Shown here: piece after piece, positions 46,735-56,062 of the stretch
How the letters are laid out: every line of letters begins with the position of its first letter
Numbering within the stretch: position 1 is the first letter of the stretch
Assembly: GCF_013299175.1 (NCBI RefSeq)
Contig: NZ_JAAFKF010000010.1
Coordinates: forward strand, 1-56,185
Reading direction: 5' to 3'
From: Sphaerotilus sp.
Lineage (GTDB): Bacteria; Pseudomonadota; Gammaproteobacteria; Burkholderiales; Burkholderiaceae_C
Length of the DNA: 56,185 bases
Position numbers and translations under genes: made by a program
The notes under the pieces: generated by a model
Database searches by the model: none
What the model was told of the DNA's origin: nothing
What the model saw: the letters and a program-made list of their open reading frames with translations, nothing else

Positions 46735-48129
46735 TCAGATGACTTGCAAGCGTTTGAGCACAGTATTTTTATCGAACAGCGCCAGCACCGCCTCCACGGG
46801 GGGCGTCTGGGTCCGGGCGCAGACGAGCACCCGCAGCGGAATCGCCAGTTGCGGCATCTTCACCTTCAGCTCACCGATGGTGTTCTTGATCGCCTGCTGG
46901 ATCGACGGGGCGTCCCAGCTCGGCAGCTCGGCCAGCCGATCGCGCAGCGCAACCAAGGCCGGACGCGACACGGCGTTCAGGTGCTGCGCCAGATCCGCCT
47001 CGCTCGGCTGCATGTCCACGAAGTAGGCCGACAGCCAGTCCGCGAGTTCGACCGTCGTGCTGCAGCGGTCCTTGAACAGCGCGCACATCGCCGCCAGCCG
47101 TGCGTCGGCCGGCACGCTCAGGCCACGGCTGGCGAACTGCGTGGACACCAGCCCCGCCAGCACCGCGTTGTCGCAGACCTTCATGTGCTGCGCGTTCACC
47201 CAGCGCAGCTTGGCCTCGTCGAACTGCGCAGCGCTGCGGCCGAGGTGGTCGAGGTTGAACCACGCGACCAGTTGCTCGCGGCTGAAGATCTCGTCATCGC
47301 CGTGGCTCCAGCCCAGCCGCGCCAGGTAGTTCACGACGCCGTCGGCCAGATAGCCCTCGTCGCGGTACTGCGTCACCGGCTTGGCCCCGTGGCGCTTGCT
47401 CATCTTCTCGCCCTGCTCGTTCAGCACGGTCGGCAAGTGGGCGTAGACCGGCGGCTCCACGCCTAGCGCCCGGAAAACGTGGATCTGGCGCGGCGTGTTG
47501 TTGACGTGGTCATCGCCGCGGATCACATGGGTGATGCGCATGTCGATGTCGTCCACCACGACGCAGAAGTTGTAGGTCGGCGTGCCGTCCGGCCGCGCAA
47601 TGACCAGATCGTCCAGCTCGTCGTTGCTGATCTCGATGCGGCCCTTGACCTTGTCGTCCCAGACCACCGAACCACCCTGTGGCGTCTTGAAACGCAGCAC
47701 CGGCTTCACACTCTCCGGCACCGGCGGCAGCACCTTGCCCGGCTCCGGCCGCCAGGTGCCGTCGTAGCGCGGCTTTTCCTTGTTCGCCATCTGCCGCTCG
47801 CGCAGCGCGTCCAGCTCGGCCATCGACATGTAGCAGGGGTAGACCCAGCCCTGCTCGACCAGTTGCGCCAGCACCGCCTTGTAGCGGTCCATGCGCTGCA
47901 TCTGGTAGAACGGGCCTTCGTCGTGGTCCAGGCCGAGCCACTTCATGCCTTCGATGATCACGTCCACCGCGGCCTGCGACGACCGCTCGACATCGGTGTC
48001 CTCGATGCGCAGCACGAAGACACCGCCGGTGGCCCGCGCCCAGGCCCATGGGTACAGGGCCGAGCGGATGTTGCCGAGGTGGATGAAGCCCGTGGGCGAC
48101 GGGGCAAAGCGGGTGCGTACTTGACTCAT
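46735..48129 (-). CDS. gltX: Glutamyl-tRNA synthetase
   Basis: A 464-residue class I synthetase. The HIGH-type motif is [12 protein letters not shown] and the KMSKS-type motif is GEKMSKRHG. The catalytic core (about 1-310) is followed by the helical anticodon-binding domain. It charges tRNA-Glu; four tRNA-Glu genes lie directly downstream on the same strand. It is separated from metZ by 12 bp (48130-48141), so it may be read from the purF-metZ transcript. Confidence 0.97.
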   Translation of the reverse strand: MSQVRTRFAPSPTGFIHLGNIRSALYPWAWARATGGVFVLRIEDTDVERSSQAAVDVIIEGMKWLGLDHDEGPFYQMQRMDRYKAVLAQLVEQGWVYPCYMSMAELDALRERQMANKEKPRYDGTWRPEPGKVLPPVPESVKPVLRFKTPQGGSVVWDDKVKGRIEISNDELDDLVIARPDGTPTYNFCVVVDDIDMRITHVIRGDDHVNNTPRQIHVFRALGVEPPVYAHLPTVLNEQGEKMSKRHGAKPVTQYRDEGYLADGVVNYLARLGWSHGDDEIFSREQLVAWFNLDHLGRSAAQFDEAKLRWVNAQHMKVCDNAVLAGLVSTQFASRGLSVPADARLAAMCALFKDRCSTTVELADWLSAYFVDMQPSEADLAQHLNAVSRPALVALRDRLAELPSWDAPSIQQAIKNTIGELKVKMPQLAIPLRVLVCARTQTPPVEAVLALFDKNTVLKRLQVI

Positions 48130-48141
48130 GGTGTGCTCAGA

Positions 48142-49365
48142 TCAGTGACCGACCAGTGACAGGCCGCGCTGCAGGTCGTCGGTGATGTCGTCGACATGCT
48201 CCAGGCCGACCGCCAGACGGACCAGGCCCTGGCCGATGCCGGCGGCTTGGCGCTGGGCCTCGGTGAGGCGGCCGTGCGAGGTGGTGGCCGGGTGCGTGAT
48301 GATGGACTTGGTGTCGCCCAGGTTGGTGGCGATGCTCAGCACGCGGGTGCTGTCGATGACCTGGAACGCCGCGGCACGCGCCGCTTCCGGCGTGTCAGCC
48401 CGGACATCGAAGGACACCACGGCGCCCCCCAGGCCGGACTGCTGCGCCATCGCCAGTGCGTGCTGCGGGTGCGAGGCCAGACCGGGGTAGTACACGCGCG
48501 CCACCGCCGGGTGCTGCTCCAGCCAGCGGGCCACCGCCAGCGTGGACTCGCTCTGCGCCTTCATGCGCAGGTACAGCGTTTCCATGCCCTTGAGCACGAC
48601 CCAGGCGTTGAACGGCGCCAGCGTCATGCCGGCAGCGCGCATCGTCGCGCCGAACACGTCCACGATCAGCCGATTGGCACCGCACAGCGCACCCGCCATC
48701 ACGCGACCCTGGCCGTCGAGGTACTTGGTGGCAGCGTGCATCACCAGGTCCGCGCCCAGCGCCAGCGGTCGCTGCAGCGCCGGCGTGCAGAAGGTGTTGT
48801 CCACCGTCAGCAGCGCCCCCGCCTCGTGCGCCAGATCGGCCAGCGCCCGGATGTCGCAGACCTCGGTGAGCGGGTTGGTCGGGGTCTCGGCGAACAGCAG
48901 CTTCGTCGTCGGCCGGATCGCGGCGCGCCACTCGGCGATGTCGGTCTGCGAGACGAAGCTGGTCTCGACACCGAACTTGCCGAACTCCTTGGCGAACAGG
49001 CCGATGGTCGAACCGAACACCGAACGCGAGCACACCACATGGTCACCCGCCTTCAGCAACCCCATGATGAGCAGCAGGATGGCGCTCATGCCGGTGGCGG
49101 TGGCGATGGCGCCTTCGGCCCCCTCCATCGCGGCCAGGCGCATCTCCAGGCTGCGCACCGTCGGGTTGCTGGTGCGCGCGTAGGTGAAGTCCTCCATGTT
49201 CGCGAAGCGCCGCGCCGAGGTTTCGGCATCGGGCTGAACGAACGTGCTGGTCAGGAACAGCGCCTCGGAGTTCTCGCCGTGCTGGCTGGGCGGCAGCGCG
49301 GTGCGCACGGCCAGCGTCTCGGGCCTCAGCCCTTCCGGCAGGCAGCGGTCGTCACGCACACCCAT
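48142..49365 (-). CDS. metZ: O-succinylhomoserine sulfhydrylase
   Basis: A 407-residue PLP enzyme of the Cys/Met gamma family. It begins MGVRDDRCLPEGLRPETLAV, has the substrate-loop YARTSNPTVRSLE, PLP-phosphate contacts (ATATGMSAILL), the conserved VDNTFCTPALQRP and the Schiff-base Lys in MHAATKYLDGQGR. It condenses O-succinylhomoserine with sulfide to give homocysteine. ATG 49365 lies 2 bp after the purF stop, so it is translationally linked to purF, an order conserved in betaproteobacteria. Confidence 0.95.
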   Translation of the reverse strand: MGVRDDRCLPEGLRPETLAVRTALPPSQHGENSEALFLTSTFVQPDAETSARRFANMEDFTYARTSNPTVRSLEMRLAAMEGAEGAIATATGMSAILLLIMGLLKAGDHVVCSRSVFGSTIGLFAKEFGKFGVETSFVSQTDIAEWRAAIRPTTKLLFAETPTNPLTEVCDIRALADLAHEAGALLTVDNTFCTPALQRPLALGADLVMHAATKYLDGQGRVMAGALCGANRLIVDVFGATMRAAGMTLAPFNAWVVLKGMETLYLRMKAQSESTLAVARWLEQHPAVARVYYPGLASHPQHALAMAQQSGLGGAVVSFDVRADTPEAARAAAFQVIDSTRVLSIATNLGDTKSIITHPATTSHGRLTEAQRQAAGIGQGLVRLAVGLEHVDDITDDLQRGLSLVGH

Positions 49366-49367
49366 GG

Positions 49368-50894
49368 TCAATCCCCCCGGTTCGGCAGGGCCAGGCGGGA
49401 GCGGTCGGCCGCCGCGCCCTCCTCTTCCTGCGGTTGGCTGGCGCGCTGGGTCTTCATCGCCTCGAAATCGGCCGGACTCACGTCGCCAGTGATGTAGTGC
49501 CCATCGAAGCAGGACGCCTCCAGCCCCGCCAGCGACGGATTCAGCGACGACACCGCGCGCTTCATCGCGTCCACGTCCTGGTAGATCAGCGCATCGCAGC
49601 CGATGTAGTCGCGGATCTCGTCCATCGTGCGGCCATGGGCGATCAGCTCGGCCGAGGTCGGCATGTCGATGCCGTAGACGTTCGGGTAGCGCACCGGCGG
49701 CGCCGCCGAGGCCATGTAGACCTTGTTCGCGCCGGCCTCGCGGGCCATCTGCACGATCTCGCGCGAGGTGGTGCCGCGCACGATCGAGTCGTCCACCAGC
49801 AGCACGTTGCGGCCCTTGAACTCCATGCCGATCGCGTTGAGCTTCTGGCGCACGCTCTTCTTGCGCGTGGCCTGGCCCGGCATGATGAAGGTGCGGCCGA
49901 CGTAGCGGTTCTTGACGAAGCCTTCGCGGTAGGGCTTGCCCAGGCGCTGCGCGAGCTGCATCGCCGAGGGCCGGCTCGACTCGGGAATCGGGATCACCAC
50001 GTCGATGTCGGACGGCGGCATCGTGCTGACGACCCGCTGCGCCAGTGTCTCGCCCATGTTGAGGCGGGCGTGGTAGACCGAGATGCCGTCGATGACCGAG
50101 TCCGGGCGCGCCAGGTACACGAACTCGAACACGCACGGGTGCAGCGACGGCGACACCGCGCACTGCTGGCTGTGCAGCGCACCCTCCAGGGTGATGAACA
50201 GCGCCTCGCCCGGCGCCACGTCGCGCACGAGGTGGTAGCCGTTGCCTTCGAGGGCGACCGACTCGCTGGCCACCATCCACTCCGTGCCCTTGCCGGAGGC
50301 TTCTGCTGAACCGAGGCACAGCGGGCGGATGCCGTTCGGATCGCGGAACGCCACCAGTCCGTAGCCGGCGATCAGCGCCACCACGGCGTAGGAACCCTTG
50401 ACGCGGCGGTGCACCGCGCTGACCGCCTTGAACACTTCCACGGGCGTGAGGGGCAGATCCTGCGCCGCTGCCTGCAGCTCGTGCGCGAAGACATTGATCA
50501 GCACCTCGGTGTCGCTCTCGGTGTTGAGGTGGCGGCGGTCGATGTCGATCAGCTCGGTCTTCAGCGCGTGGGCGTTGGTGATGTTGCCGTTGTGGACCAG
50601 CACCACGCCAAACGGCGCATTGACGTAGAAGGGCTGCGCCTCCTCCTCGCTGTAGGCGTTGCCGGCGGTCGGGTAGCGGACTTGACCGAGGCCAAGCGTG
50701 CCGGGCAGCGCGCGCATGTTGCGGGTGCGGAACACGTCGCGCACCATGCCGCGGGCCTTGTGCATGAAGAACTTGGTGCCCACGGCGGTGACGATGCCGG
50801 CCGCGTCCTGGCCCCGGTGCTGCAGCAAGAGCAGCGCGTCATAGATCAACTGGTTCACTGGTGACTTGGAAATCACACCGACGATGCCACACAT
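49368..50894 (-). CDS. purF: Amidophosphoribosyltransferase
   Basis: A 508-residue enzyme, first step of purine synthesis. The N-terminal Cys of MCGIVGVI becomes the nucleophile of the glutaminase domain after Met removal. The PRPP-binding loop is NVLLVDDSIVRGTTSREIV. Length and motifs match PurF. It follows cvpA after 108 bp, and metZ after a further 2 bp, an order shared with E. coli (cvpA-purF) and betaproteobacteria. Confidence 0.97.
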   Translation of the reverse strand: MCGIVGVISKSPVNQLIYDALLLLQHRGQDAAGIVTAVGTKFFMHKARGMVRDVFRTRNMRALPGTLGLGQVRYPTAGNAYSEEEAQPFYVNAPFGVVLVHNGNITNAHALKTELIDIDRRHLNTESDTEVLINVFAHELQAAAQDLPLTPVEVFKAVSAVHRRVKGSYAVVALIAGYGLVAFRDPNGIRPLCLGSAEASGKGTEWMVASESVALEGNGYHLVRDVAPGEALFITLEGALHSQQCAVSPSLHPCVFEFVYLARPDSVIDGISVYHARLNMGETLAQRVVSTMPPSDIDVVIPIPESSRPSAMQLAQRLGKPYREGFVKNRYVGRTFIMPGQATRKKSVRQKLNAIGMEFKGRNVLLVDDSIVRGTTSREIVQMAREAGANKVYMASAAPPVRYPNVYGIDMPTSAELIAHGRTMDEIRDYIGCDALIYQDVDAMKRAVSSLNPSLAGLEASCFDGHYITGDVSPADFEAMKTQRASQPQEEEGAAADRSRLALPNRGD

Positions 50895-50965
50895 CGCTCA
50901 CTCCATCTTTTCAAGAAATTCCCAACGGACACCGGGCCGGATGGCGCGGTCATCCCCGTTTGTGC

Positions 50966-50992
50966 TGCGTGTATTGCGTGTCTTGCGTGTCT
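50966..50992. repeat. 9-bp tandem repeat between cvpA and purF
   Basis: Three consecutive copies of TGCGTGTMT (TGCGTGTAT, then TGCGTGTCT twice) lie in the 108-bp cvpA-purF spacer. It does not overlap a coding region on the gene strand. It may be only a slippage product. Confidence 0.75.
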
Positions 50993-51002
50993 TCGTTGCA
51001 GC

Positions 51003-51539
51003 TCAGCCTGGTGCCGAGGGGCTCGGTTCCGGCTCGGGTGCCGCGCTCGGCAGTGGCCGCCAGTCGCCGGGCAGCCATGGGGCCAGCACCGCCTGAGCAG
51101 CCGTCAGCCAGCGCACCCCGTCCGACGCCTGCCAGGACGGCTGGCGCGCCATCGGCGTCAGGCCCAGCATCATCACCGCCACCAGCAGGATCAGCCCGCC
51201 GCGCAGCACGCCAAACGCTGCGCCCAGCAAGCGATCGAGCGGTGCCAGCGGCGTCGCGTGGATCACCTGCTGCAGCAGCCAGGTCAGCACGCGCCACGCG
51301 AGCAGCGTCGCGACGAAGGTGATCACCAGCCCGGACAGGCGGGCGATCTGGCCCCCTGGCTCGCCGATGTGCAAGGCCGCGGCCACGTCCAGCGCCCACG
51401 CCTGCGACAGCAGCCACGCCACCACCCAGCCCCCGAGCGACATCACCTCGCTGACCAGACCGCGCAACATCCCCGCGACCACCGACAGCGCCAGCACCGC
51501 CAACATCGCCAGATCGATCCACCCGAGGTCGGCGAGCAT
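51003..51539 (-). CDS. cvpA: CvpA family membrane protein
   Basis: A 178-residue protein with four hydrophobic helices (DLAMLAVLALSVVAGMLRG, SLGGWVVAWLLSQAWAL, LSGLVITFVATLLAWRVLTW, FGVLRGGLILLVAVMMLGLT) and a Pro-rich C-terminal tail. The GMLRGLVSEVMSLGGW block is diagnostic of CvpA (colicin V production protein). It is first in cvpA-purF and follows the SPOR-domain gene by 9 bp. Confidence 0.93.
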   Translation of the reverse strand: MLADLGWIDLAMLAVLALSVVAGMLRGLVSEVMSLGGWVVAWLLSQAWALDVAAALHIGEPGGQIARLSGLVITFVATLLAWRVLTWLLQQVIHATPLAPLDRLLGAAFGVLRGGLILLVAVMMLGLTPMARQPSWQASDGVRWLTAAQAVLAPWLPGDWRPLPSAAPEPEPSPSAPG

Positions 51540-51548
51540 GGTCCGGCC

Positions 51549-52499
51549 TCAGAGCGGCAGCACCGCAGCGTTCAGCCCGGCCGCCTTGAGCTTCGCAGCG
51601 GCACGCAAGGCTTCTTCCTTGGAATTGAACGGTCCCAGACGCACCCGCGTCCGGGCCGAACCGGCGGCGGTCTCGACGTGCTGTTCATGCGAATCCAGCC
51701 CGATCTTGCCGATGCGGCGGCCCAGGTCACGGGCGGCCGCCGCTTCGGCGAACGAGCCGGACTGGATGACGTAACGGCGGGGCTTGTCGCTCTCGTCATC
51801 GGCATTGGCCTTGGCCTTCGCCAGCTTGGCCGCCTTGGCATCGCGGGCGTCCTTGTCCTTGCGGGCGGACGCACGGGCGTCCTGCGCCTCTTTGGCGTCC
51901 TTGGCTTTCTTGGCCGCCAACCGCACCTCGCGCGCCTTGTCAGCCCTGTCGGCTTCGCGGGCCTGCTCTGCCTGGCGCGCCTTCTCGGCCTTCAGTTTCT
52001 CGGCGCGGGCCTTGTCGGCTTTCAGCTTGGCGGCCGCCGCCCGTGCCATCGCCTCGGCCTTCGGGTCGGCCTTGGATTCGGTGATGATGGCCTCGTCGGC
52101 CGGTGGCTTGCGGGCCGTGCCCGGCAACACTGCTGCCGCCGCCACGACCGCCCCGGTCGTCGCCAGAGCCACCACCGATCCCGACGGCCGGCCCGAGGCG
52201 GTCGGCGCCGCGGAACCCGCCTGCCCCACCGCCGTGGGCGCCTTGACCGACACCGCCGCCGCACCCTCGCCACCGGCCAGACGGACCTGGAAGGACTGGT
52301 CCGCGGGACGCGGTGGCTTGTCGAAGAGCGCAGGCAACCCCAGCACCGCCCCGCCCACCAGCACCGCCGCGCCGATCAGCCGCCGGCGGGCACGGGTGCG
52401 CAGCGTCTCGACGGTCACGGGATCCTGGGGCGGCGGCGTGCGCTTGCGGGCCTCGGGAGCCGGGGTCTTCTTGCGCTGGAGGAAGGAAAACAAGCCCAT
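51549..52499 (-). CDS. SPOR-domain cell-division-associated protein
   Basis: A 316-residue protein. A short cytoplasmic segment precedes a membrane helix at about 40-60 (RRLIGAAVLVGGAVLGLPAL). Then comes an Ala/Pro linker, a long Lys/Ala/Glu/Arg/Asp-rich coiled stretch (about 145-235) and a C-terminal SPOR domain (YVIQSGSFAEAAAARDLGR, RVRLGPFNSKEEALRAA). SPOR domains bind denuded septal peptidoglycan, placing the protein at the division site (DedD-like). It sits between folC (58 bp away) and cvpA (9 bp). Confidence 0.92.
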   Translation of the reverse strand: MGLFSFLQRKKTPAPEARKRTPPPQDPVTVETLRTRARRRLIGAAVLVGGAVLGLPALFDKPPRPADQSFQVRLAGGEGAAAVSVKAPTAVGQAGSAAPTASGRPSGSVVALATTGAVVAAAAVLPGTARKPPADEAIITESKADPKAEAMARAAAAKLKADKARAEKLKAEKARQAEQAREADRADKAREVRLAAKKAKDAKEAQDARASARKDKDARDAKAAKLAKAKANADDESDKPRRYVIQSGSFAEAAAARDLGRRIGKIGLDSHEQHVETAAGSARTRVRLGPFNSKEEALRAAAKLKAAGLNAAVLPL

Positions 52500-52557
52500 C
52501 TGGTTCAGCCGTCAGGCCGCGTTGCTCGGGGTGGTGGGGATGGCGAAAGCGGGCGTG

Positions 52558-53871
52558 TCAGCCGACGTGTGCGGCGCCCAGGCGTGGCAGTCCGTGTTGC
52601 AAGACACCGCCGACGGTATGGAAAGATCCGAAAACGACGATTCTATCAGTGGGGTCCGCCCCCTTGAGCGCCGCGCCCAATGCCGCCTGCGGGTCGCTGT
52701 TGCAGTGCAGCACCGGTGCCGGCAGCGGCGCAGAACCGCTGGGCCGGGCCGCACGCGCCGCTGCGATGGCCGCTCGCAGCCCTTCGGCGGTGGCCGCGCG
52801 GGGCGTGGGCAGATCGCACAGGTGCCACACATCGACCAGCGACAGCAGCGGCCCGACCAGCCCGGCGATGTCCTTGTCCGCCATCGCGCCGAGCACGGCG
52901 TGGGTGCGCGGGAAGTAGCCCATCTGGTCGAGGTTCTGCGCCAGCACGGCCGAGGCATGCGGGTTGTGGGCGACATCGAGCACCAGCGTGGGCTGTCCGG
53001 GAACCACCTGGAAGCGCCCCGGCAATTCGACCAGCGCCAGCCCGTTGCGCACCGCCTGCGCCGGCACCGACAACCGCGGGCGCATGGCATCCAGCGCGGC
53101 CAGCACGCCCGAGGCGTTGAGCAGTTGGTTCGCGCCGCGCAGCGCCGGGTAGGCCATTGCGTTGTAGCGCCGTCCGCGCCCGCTCCAGCCCCACTGCTGG
53201 CGGTCGCCCGAATAGTTGAAGTCGCGGCCGAACAGCCACAGGTCCGCGCCCAACGCTTCGGCGTGTTCGATGACACTGCGCGGCGGCACCGGGTCGGACA
53301 CGACCACCGGTCGGCCGGCCCGCATGATCCCGGCCTTTTCGCGGCCGATCGACTCGCGGTCGGGACCGAGGTAGTCCATGTGGTCGAGGTCGATGCTGGT
53401 GAGGATGGCGCAGTCGGCATCGATGATGTTCACCGCATCCAGCCGCCCGCCCAGGCCGACTTCGAGGACCACCACATCCAGCGGCTGCGCGGCCATGCAG
53501 TGCAGGATGGCCAGCGTCGTGAACTCGAAATACGTCAGTGACTCGTCACCCCGCGCCGCCTCGACCGCAGCGAAATGCGGCAGCAGCACCTCGGCCTGCA
53601 CCACGTCGCCGTTCAGGCGCAGGCGCTCCTCGAAATGCACCAGGTGCGGCGAGCCGTAGACCGCCGTGCGGTAGCCGCCCTGCAGCAGGATGGCTTCGAG
53701 CATGGCGCAGGTCGAGCCTTTGCCGTTGGTGCCCGCCACGGTGAACACCGGCACATCGAACTGCAGGCCCATCCGCTCGCGCACGCGCTGCACCCGGTCG
53801 AGGCCGAGTTCGATGGTCACGGGGTGCAGACGCTCGCAGTGGGCGAGCCAGTCGGACAGGGTGTGGGGCAT
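52558..53871 (-). CDS. folC: Dihydrofolate synthase / folylpolyglutamate synthase
   Basis: A 437-residue Mur-ligase-type enzyme. The ATP-binding loop is VAGTNGKGSTCAML. The Mg-binding region includes FEFTTLAILHCMA, and GLGGRLDAVNIID follows. ATG 53871 is used; a GTG at 53880 would add three residues. It carries out dihydropteroate glutamylation and polyglutamylation in the cytoplasm. It is downstream of accD with an intrinsic terminator between. Confidence 0.95.
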   Translation of the reverse strand: MPHTLSDWLAHCERLHPVTIELGLDRVQRVRERMGLQFDVPVFTVAGTNGKGSTCAMLEAILLQGGYRTAVYGSPHLVHFEERLRLNGDVVQAEVLLPHFAAVEAARGDESLTYFEFTTLAILHCMAAQPLDVVVLEVGLGGRLDAVNIIDADCAILTSIDLDHMDYLGPDRESIGREKAGIMRAGRPVVVSDPVPPRSVIEHAEALGADLWLFGRDFNYSGDRQQWGWSGRGRRYNAMAYPALRGANQLLNASGVLAALDAMRPRLSVPAQAVRNGLALVELPGRFQVVPGQPTLVLDVAHNPHASAVLAQNLDQMGYFPRTHAVLGAMADKDIAGLVGPLLSLVDVWHLCDLPTPRAATAEGLRAAIAAARAARPSGSAPLPAPVLHCNSDPQAALGAALKGADPTDRIVVFGSFHTVGGVLQHGLPRLGAAHVG

Positions 53872-53890
53872 GGCGGTCACATCGACGTTG

Positions 53891-53920
53891 AAAAACCGAA
53901 GGGGCGTCTTGCGACGCCCC
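53891..53920 (-). terminator. Rho-independent terminator after accD
   Basis: On the minus strand, GGGGCGTC-GCAA-GACGCCCC forms an 8-bp stem with a GNRA-type loop, followed by TTCGGTTTTT. It lies between the accD stop (53948) and the folC start (53871), so it should end or attenuate transcription from trp/accD and limit folC expression from that promoter. Confidence 0.87.
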
Positions 53921-53947
53921 CAGGAGCACGGAGCGTGGCAGGTGGGC

Positions 53948-54820
53948 TCAGGACACCGCGTCGGCGCTCTGCCGCTGCAGCATCGCCAGCAGGCGGGCGA
54001 CGGTCTGGCGCAGCTCGCGGCGGTCCACGATCATGTCCAGCGCGCCTTTCTCGATCAGGAACTCCGACCGCTGGAAGCCCTCCGGCAGCTTCTCGCGCAC
54101 GGTGTTCTCGATCACGCGCGGGCCGGCGAAACCGATCAGCGCCTTGGGTTCGGCAATGACCACATCGCCCACGAAGGCGAACCCGGCCGAGACACCGCCC
54201 ATCGTCGGGTCGGTCAGCACGCTGATGTAGGGCAGCTTCGCCTTGCCGAGGCGGGTCAGCGACGCATTGGTCTTGGCCATCTGCATCAGCGAGAGCAGCC
54301 CTTCCTGCATGCGCGCCCCACCCGTGGCGGTGAAGCAGACAAACGGCACTTTCTGCTCGATCGCCGTCTCGACCCCGCGCACGAAGCGTTCCCCGACCAC
54401 GGAACCCATCGAGCCGCCCATGAAGTCGAACTCGAAGGCCGCGACGACCAGCGGAATGCTCAGCACCGAGCCGCCCATGACCACCAGCGCATCGGTCTCC
54501 CCGGTGGACTCCATCGCTTCCTTGAGGCGCTCGGGGTATTTCTTGCTGTCCTTGAACTTCAGCGCATCGACCGGCAGGACTTCCTGGCCGATCTCGTAGC
54601 GGCCTTCGTCGTCGAGGAAACCGTTCAGGCGGGCACGGGCATCGATGCGGTGGTGGTGACCACACTTCGGACAGACATTGAGGTTGCCCTCCAGGTCGGT
54701 CTTGTAGAGCACCGTCTCGCAGGACGCGCACTTGACCCACAAGCCTTCCGGCACCGTGCGGCGTTCGCTGGGTTTGGTCTGCTGGATCTTGGGGGGCAGC
54801 AGCTTGTCGAGCCAACTCAT
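53948..54820 (-). CDS. accD: Acetyl-CoA carboxylase carboxyltransferase subunit beta
   Basis: A 290-residue AccD. The N-terminal zinc ribbon is CASC near 31-34 and CPKC near 50-53. The carboxyltransferase core has the [16 protein letters not shown] and [12 protein letters not shown] motifs. It transfers carboxyl from biotin to acetyl-CoA. The start codon overlaps the stop of the trpA remnant by ATGA, the normal trpA-accD junction in Burkholderiales, which survives although trpA is mostly gone. Confidence 0.97.
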   Translation of the reverse strand: MSWLDKLLPPKIQQTKPSERRTVPEGLWVKCASCETVLYKTDLEGNLNVCPKCGHHHRIDARARLNGFLDDEGRYEIGQEVLPVDALKFKDSKKYPERLKEAMESTGETDALVVMGGSVLSIPLVVAAFEFDFMGGSMGSVVGERFVRGVETAIEQKVPFVCFTATGGARMQEGLLSLMQMAKTNASLTRLGKAKLPYISVLTDPTMGGVSAGFAFVGDVVIAEPKALIGFAGPRVIENTVREKLPEGFQRSEFLIEKGALDMIVDRRELRQTVARLLAMLQRQSADAVS

Positions 54821-54951
54821 GCGCGTTCTCCTGGGGCGGTTGCGGGGGTGGTCTGGAGCGTGTCCAAGGCTGCGCGGATCTCGCGGAGGAAACCGGCGGC
54901 CACCGGCACCACCCGCTCGCGCGGCTCGTTCTCGATCAACTGGATGATACG
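54817..54951 (-). pseudogene. trpA: trpA remnant, C-terminal 44 codons
   Basis: The frame ending at 54817 reads [18 protein letters not shown] and then [12 protein letters not shown], which is the last helix region of tryptophan synthase alpha (family form SRLIQLIE...FL.EIR). The rest of trpA (about 225 residues) is missing. Upstream, the frame enters trpB sequence in a different frame, giving out-of-frame protein. The remnant has no start codon of its own. The TGA stop overlaps the accD ATG, so this is the true 3' end of the ancestral gene. Confidence 0.88.
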
Positions 54952-56045
54952 TGGCTCGACTCCAGCGCCGGGATGATGCCCTCGGTGCGGCAGAGGTAGT
55001 GGAACGCCTCCAGGGCTTCCTTGTCCGTGATGCCGACGTACTCGGCGCGACCGATGTCCTTCAGATACGCATGTTCCGGGCCGACGCCGGGGTAGTCCAG
55101 ACCCGCCGACACGGAGTGCGTCTCGGTGATCTGGCCGTTGGCGTCCTGCAGGATGTAGGTGCGGTTGCCGTGCAGCACGCCGGGCTTGCCCAGTTGCAGC
55201 GAGGCCGAGTGCTTGCCCGTGTCCATGCCCTCGCCCGCCGCCTCGACGCCGATCAGGCGCGTGCCCTCGTGCGGAATGTAGGGGTAGAAAATGCCCATGG
55301 CGTTGCTGCCGCCGCCCACGCAGGCGACCACCGCGTCCGGCTGCCGACCCGCAGGACCGCCCAGCTCGGCGATCATGTCCGGCATTTGCGTCAGGCATTC
55401 GGTACCGATGACGCTCTGGAAATCGCGCACCATCGCCGGATACGGGTGCGGGCCCGCCACCGTGCCGATGATGTAGAACGTGTTCTCGACGTTCGTCACC
55501 CAGTCGCGCATCGCCTCGTTGAGTGCGTCCTTCAGCGTCTTGCTGCCCGACTCGACCGGCACCACACGGGCGCCGAGCAGGTGCATCCGGTACACGTTCG
55601 GGCTTTGGCGCTTCACGTCCTCCGAACCCATGTAGACCACGCACTCCATGCCGTAGCGCGCACAGATCGTCGCGGTCGCCACGCCATGCTGGCCAGCGCC
55701 GGTTTCGGCGATCACGCGCGGCTTGCCCATGCGCTTGGCGAGCAGGGCCTGGCCGATGGTGTTGTTGACCTTGTGCGCGCCGGTGTGGTTCAAGTCCTCG
55801 CGCTTGAGGTAGATCTGCGCGCCGCCCATCTCGCGGCTCATGCGGTCGGCGTGGTAGACCGGGCTGGGGCGGCCGACAAAATGCTTCAGTTCGCGGCGGA
55901 ATTCGGCGATGAACTGCGGGTCGTGGCGGTAGTGCTCATAGGCCCCGCGCAATTCGTCGAGCGCATGGCTGAGGGTTTCAGCGACAAAGCTGCCGCCGTA
56001 GACCCCGAAATGCCCACGGGCATCGGGTTGGTCGTAGGTAAACAT
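54936..56045 (-). CDS. trpB: Tryptophan synthase beta, truncated at its C-terminus
   Basis: A 369-residue ORF against a usual ~400. The PLP Lys is K92 in [11 protein letters not shown], the catalytic Glu E114 in [10 protein letters not shown], and the Gly-rich PLP phosphate loop GGGSNAMG. The normal sequence continues through [11 protein letters not shown], then breaks: it ends SSHVSSS and stop. The missing C-terminal segment of ~35 residues normally holds the SGRGDKD motif, whose Ser contacts the PLP ring nitrogen. The protein is probably inactive or weak. It starts 17 bp after trpF. The break coincides with the start of the trpA remnant (54951). Confidence 0.9.
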   Translation of the reverse strand: MFTYDQPDARGHFGVYGGSFVAETLSHALDELRGAYEHYRHDPQFIAEFRRELKHFVGRPSPVYHADRMSREMGGAQIYLKREDLNHTGAHKVNNTIGQALLAKRMGKPRVIAETGAGQHGVATATICARYGMECVVYMGSEDVKRQSPNVYRMHLLGARVVPVESGSKTLKDALNEAMRDWVTNVENTFYIIGTVAGPHPYPAMVRDFQSVIGTECLTQMPDMIAELGGPAGRQPDAVVACVGGGSNAMGIFYPYIPHEGTRLIGVEAAGEGMDTGKHSASLQLGKPGVLHGNRTYILQDANGQITETHSVSAGLDYPGVGPEHAYLKDIGRAEYVGITDKEALEAFHYLCRTEGIIPALESSHVSSS

Positions 56046-56062
56046 CGTGACTCTCGGGAAAT

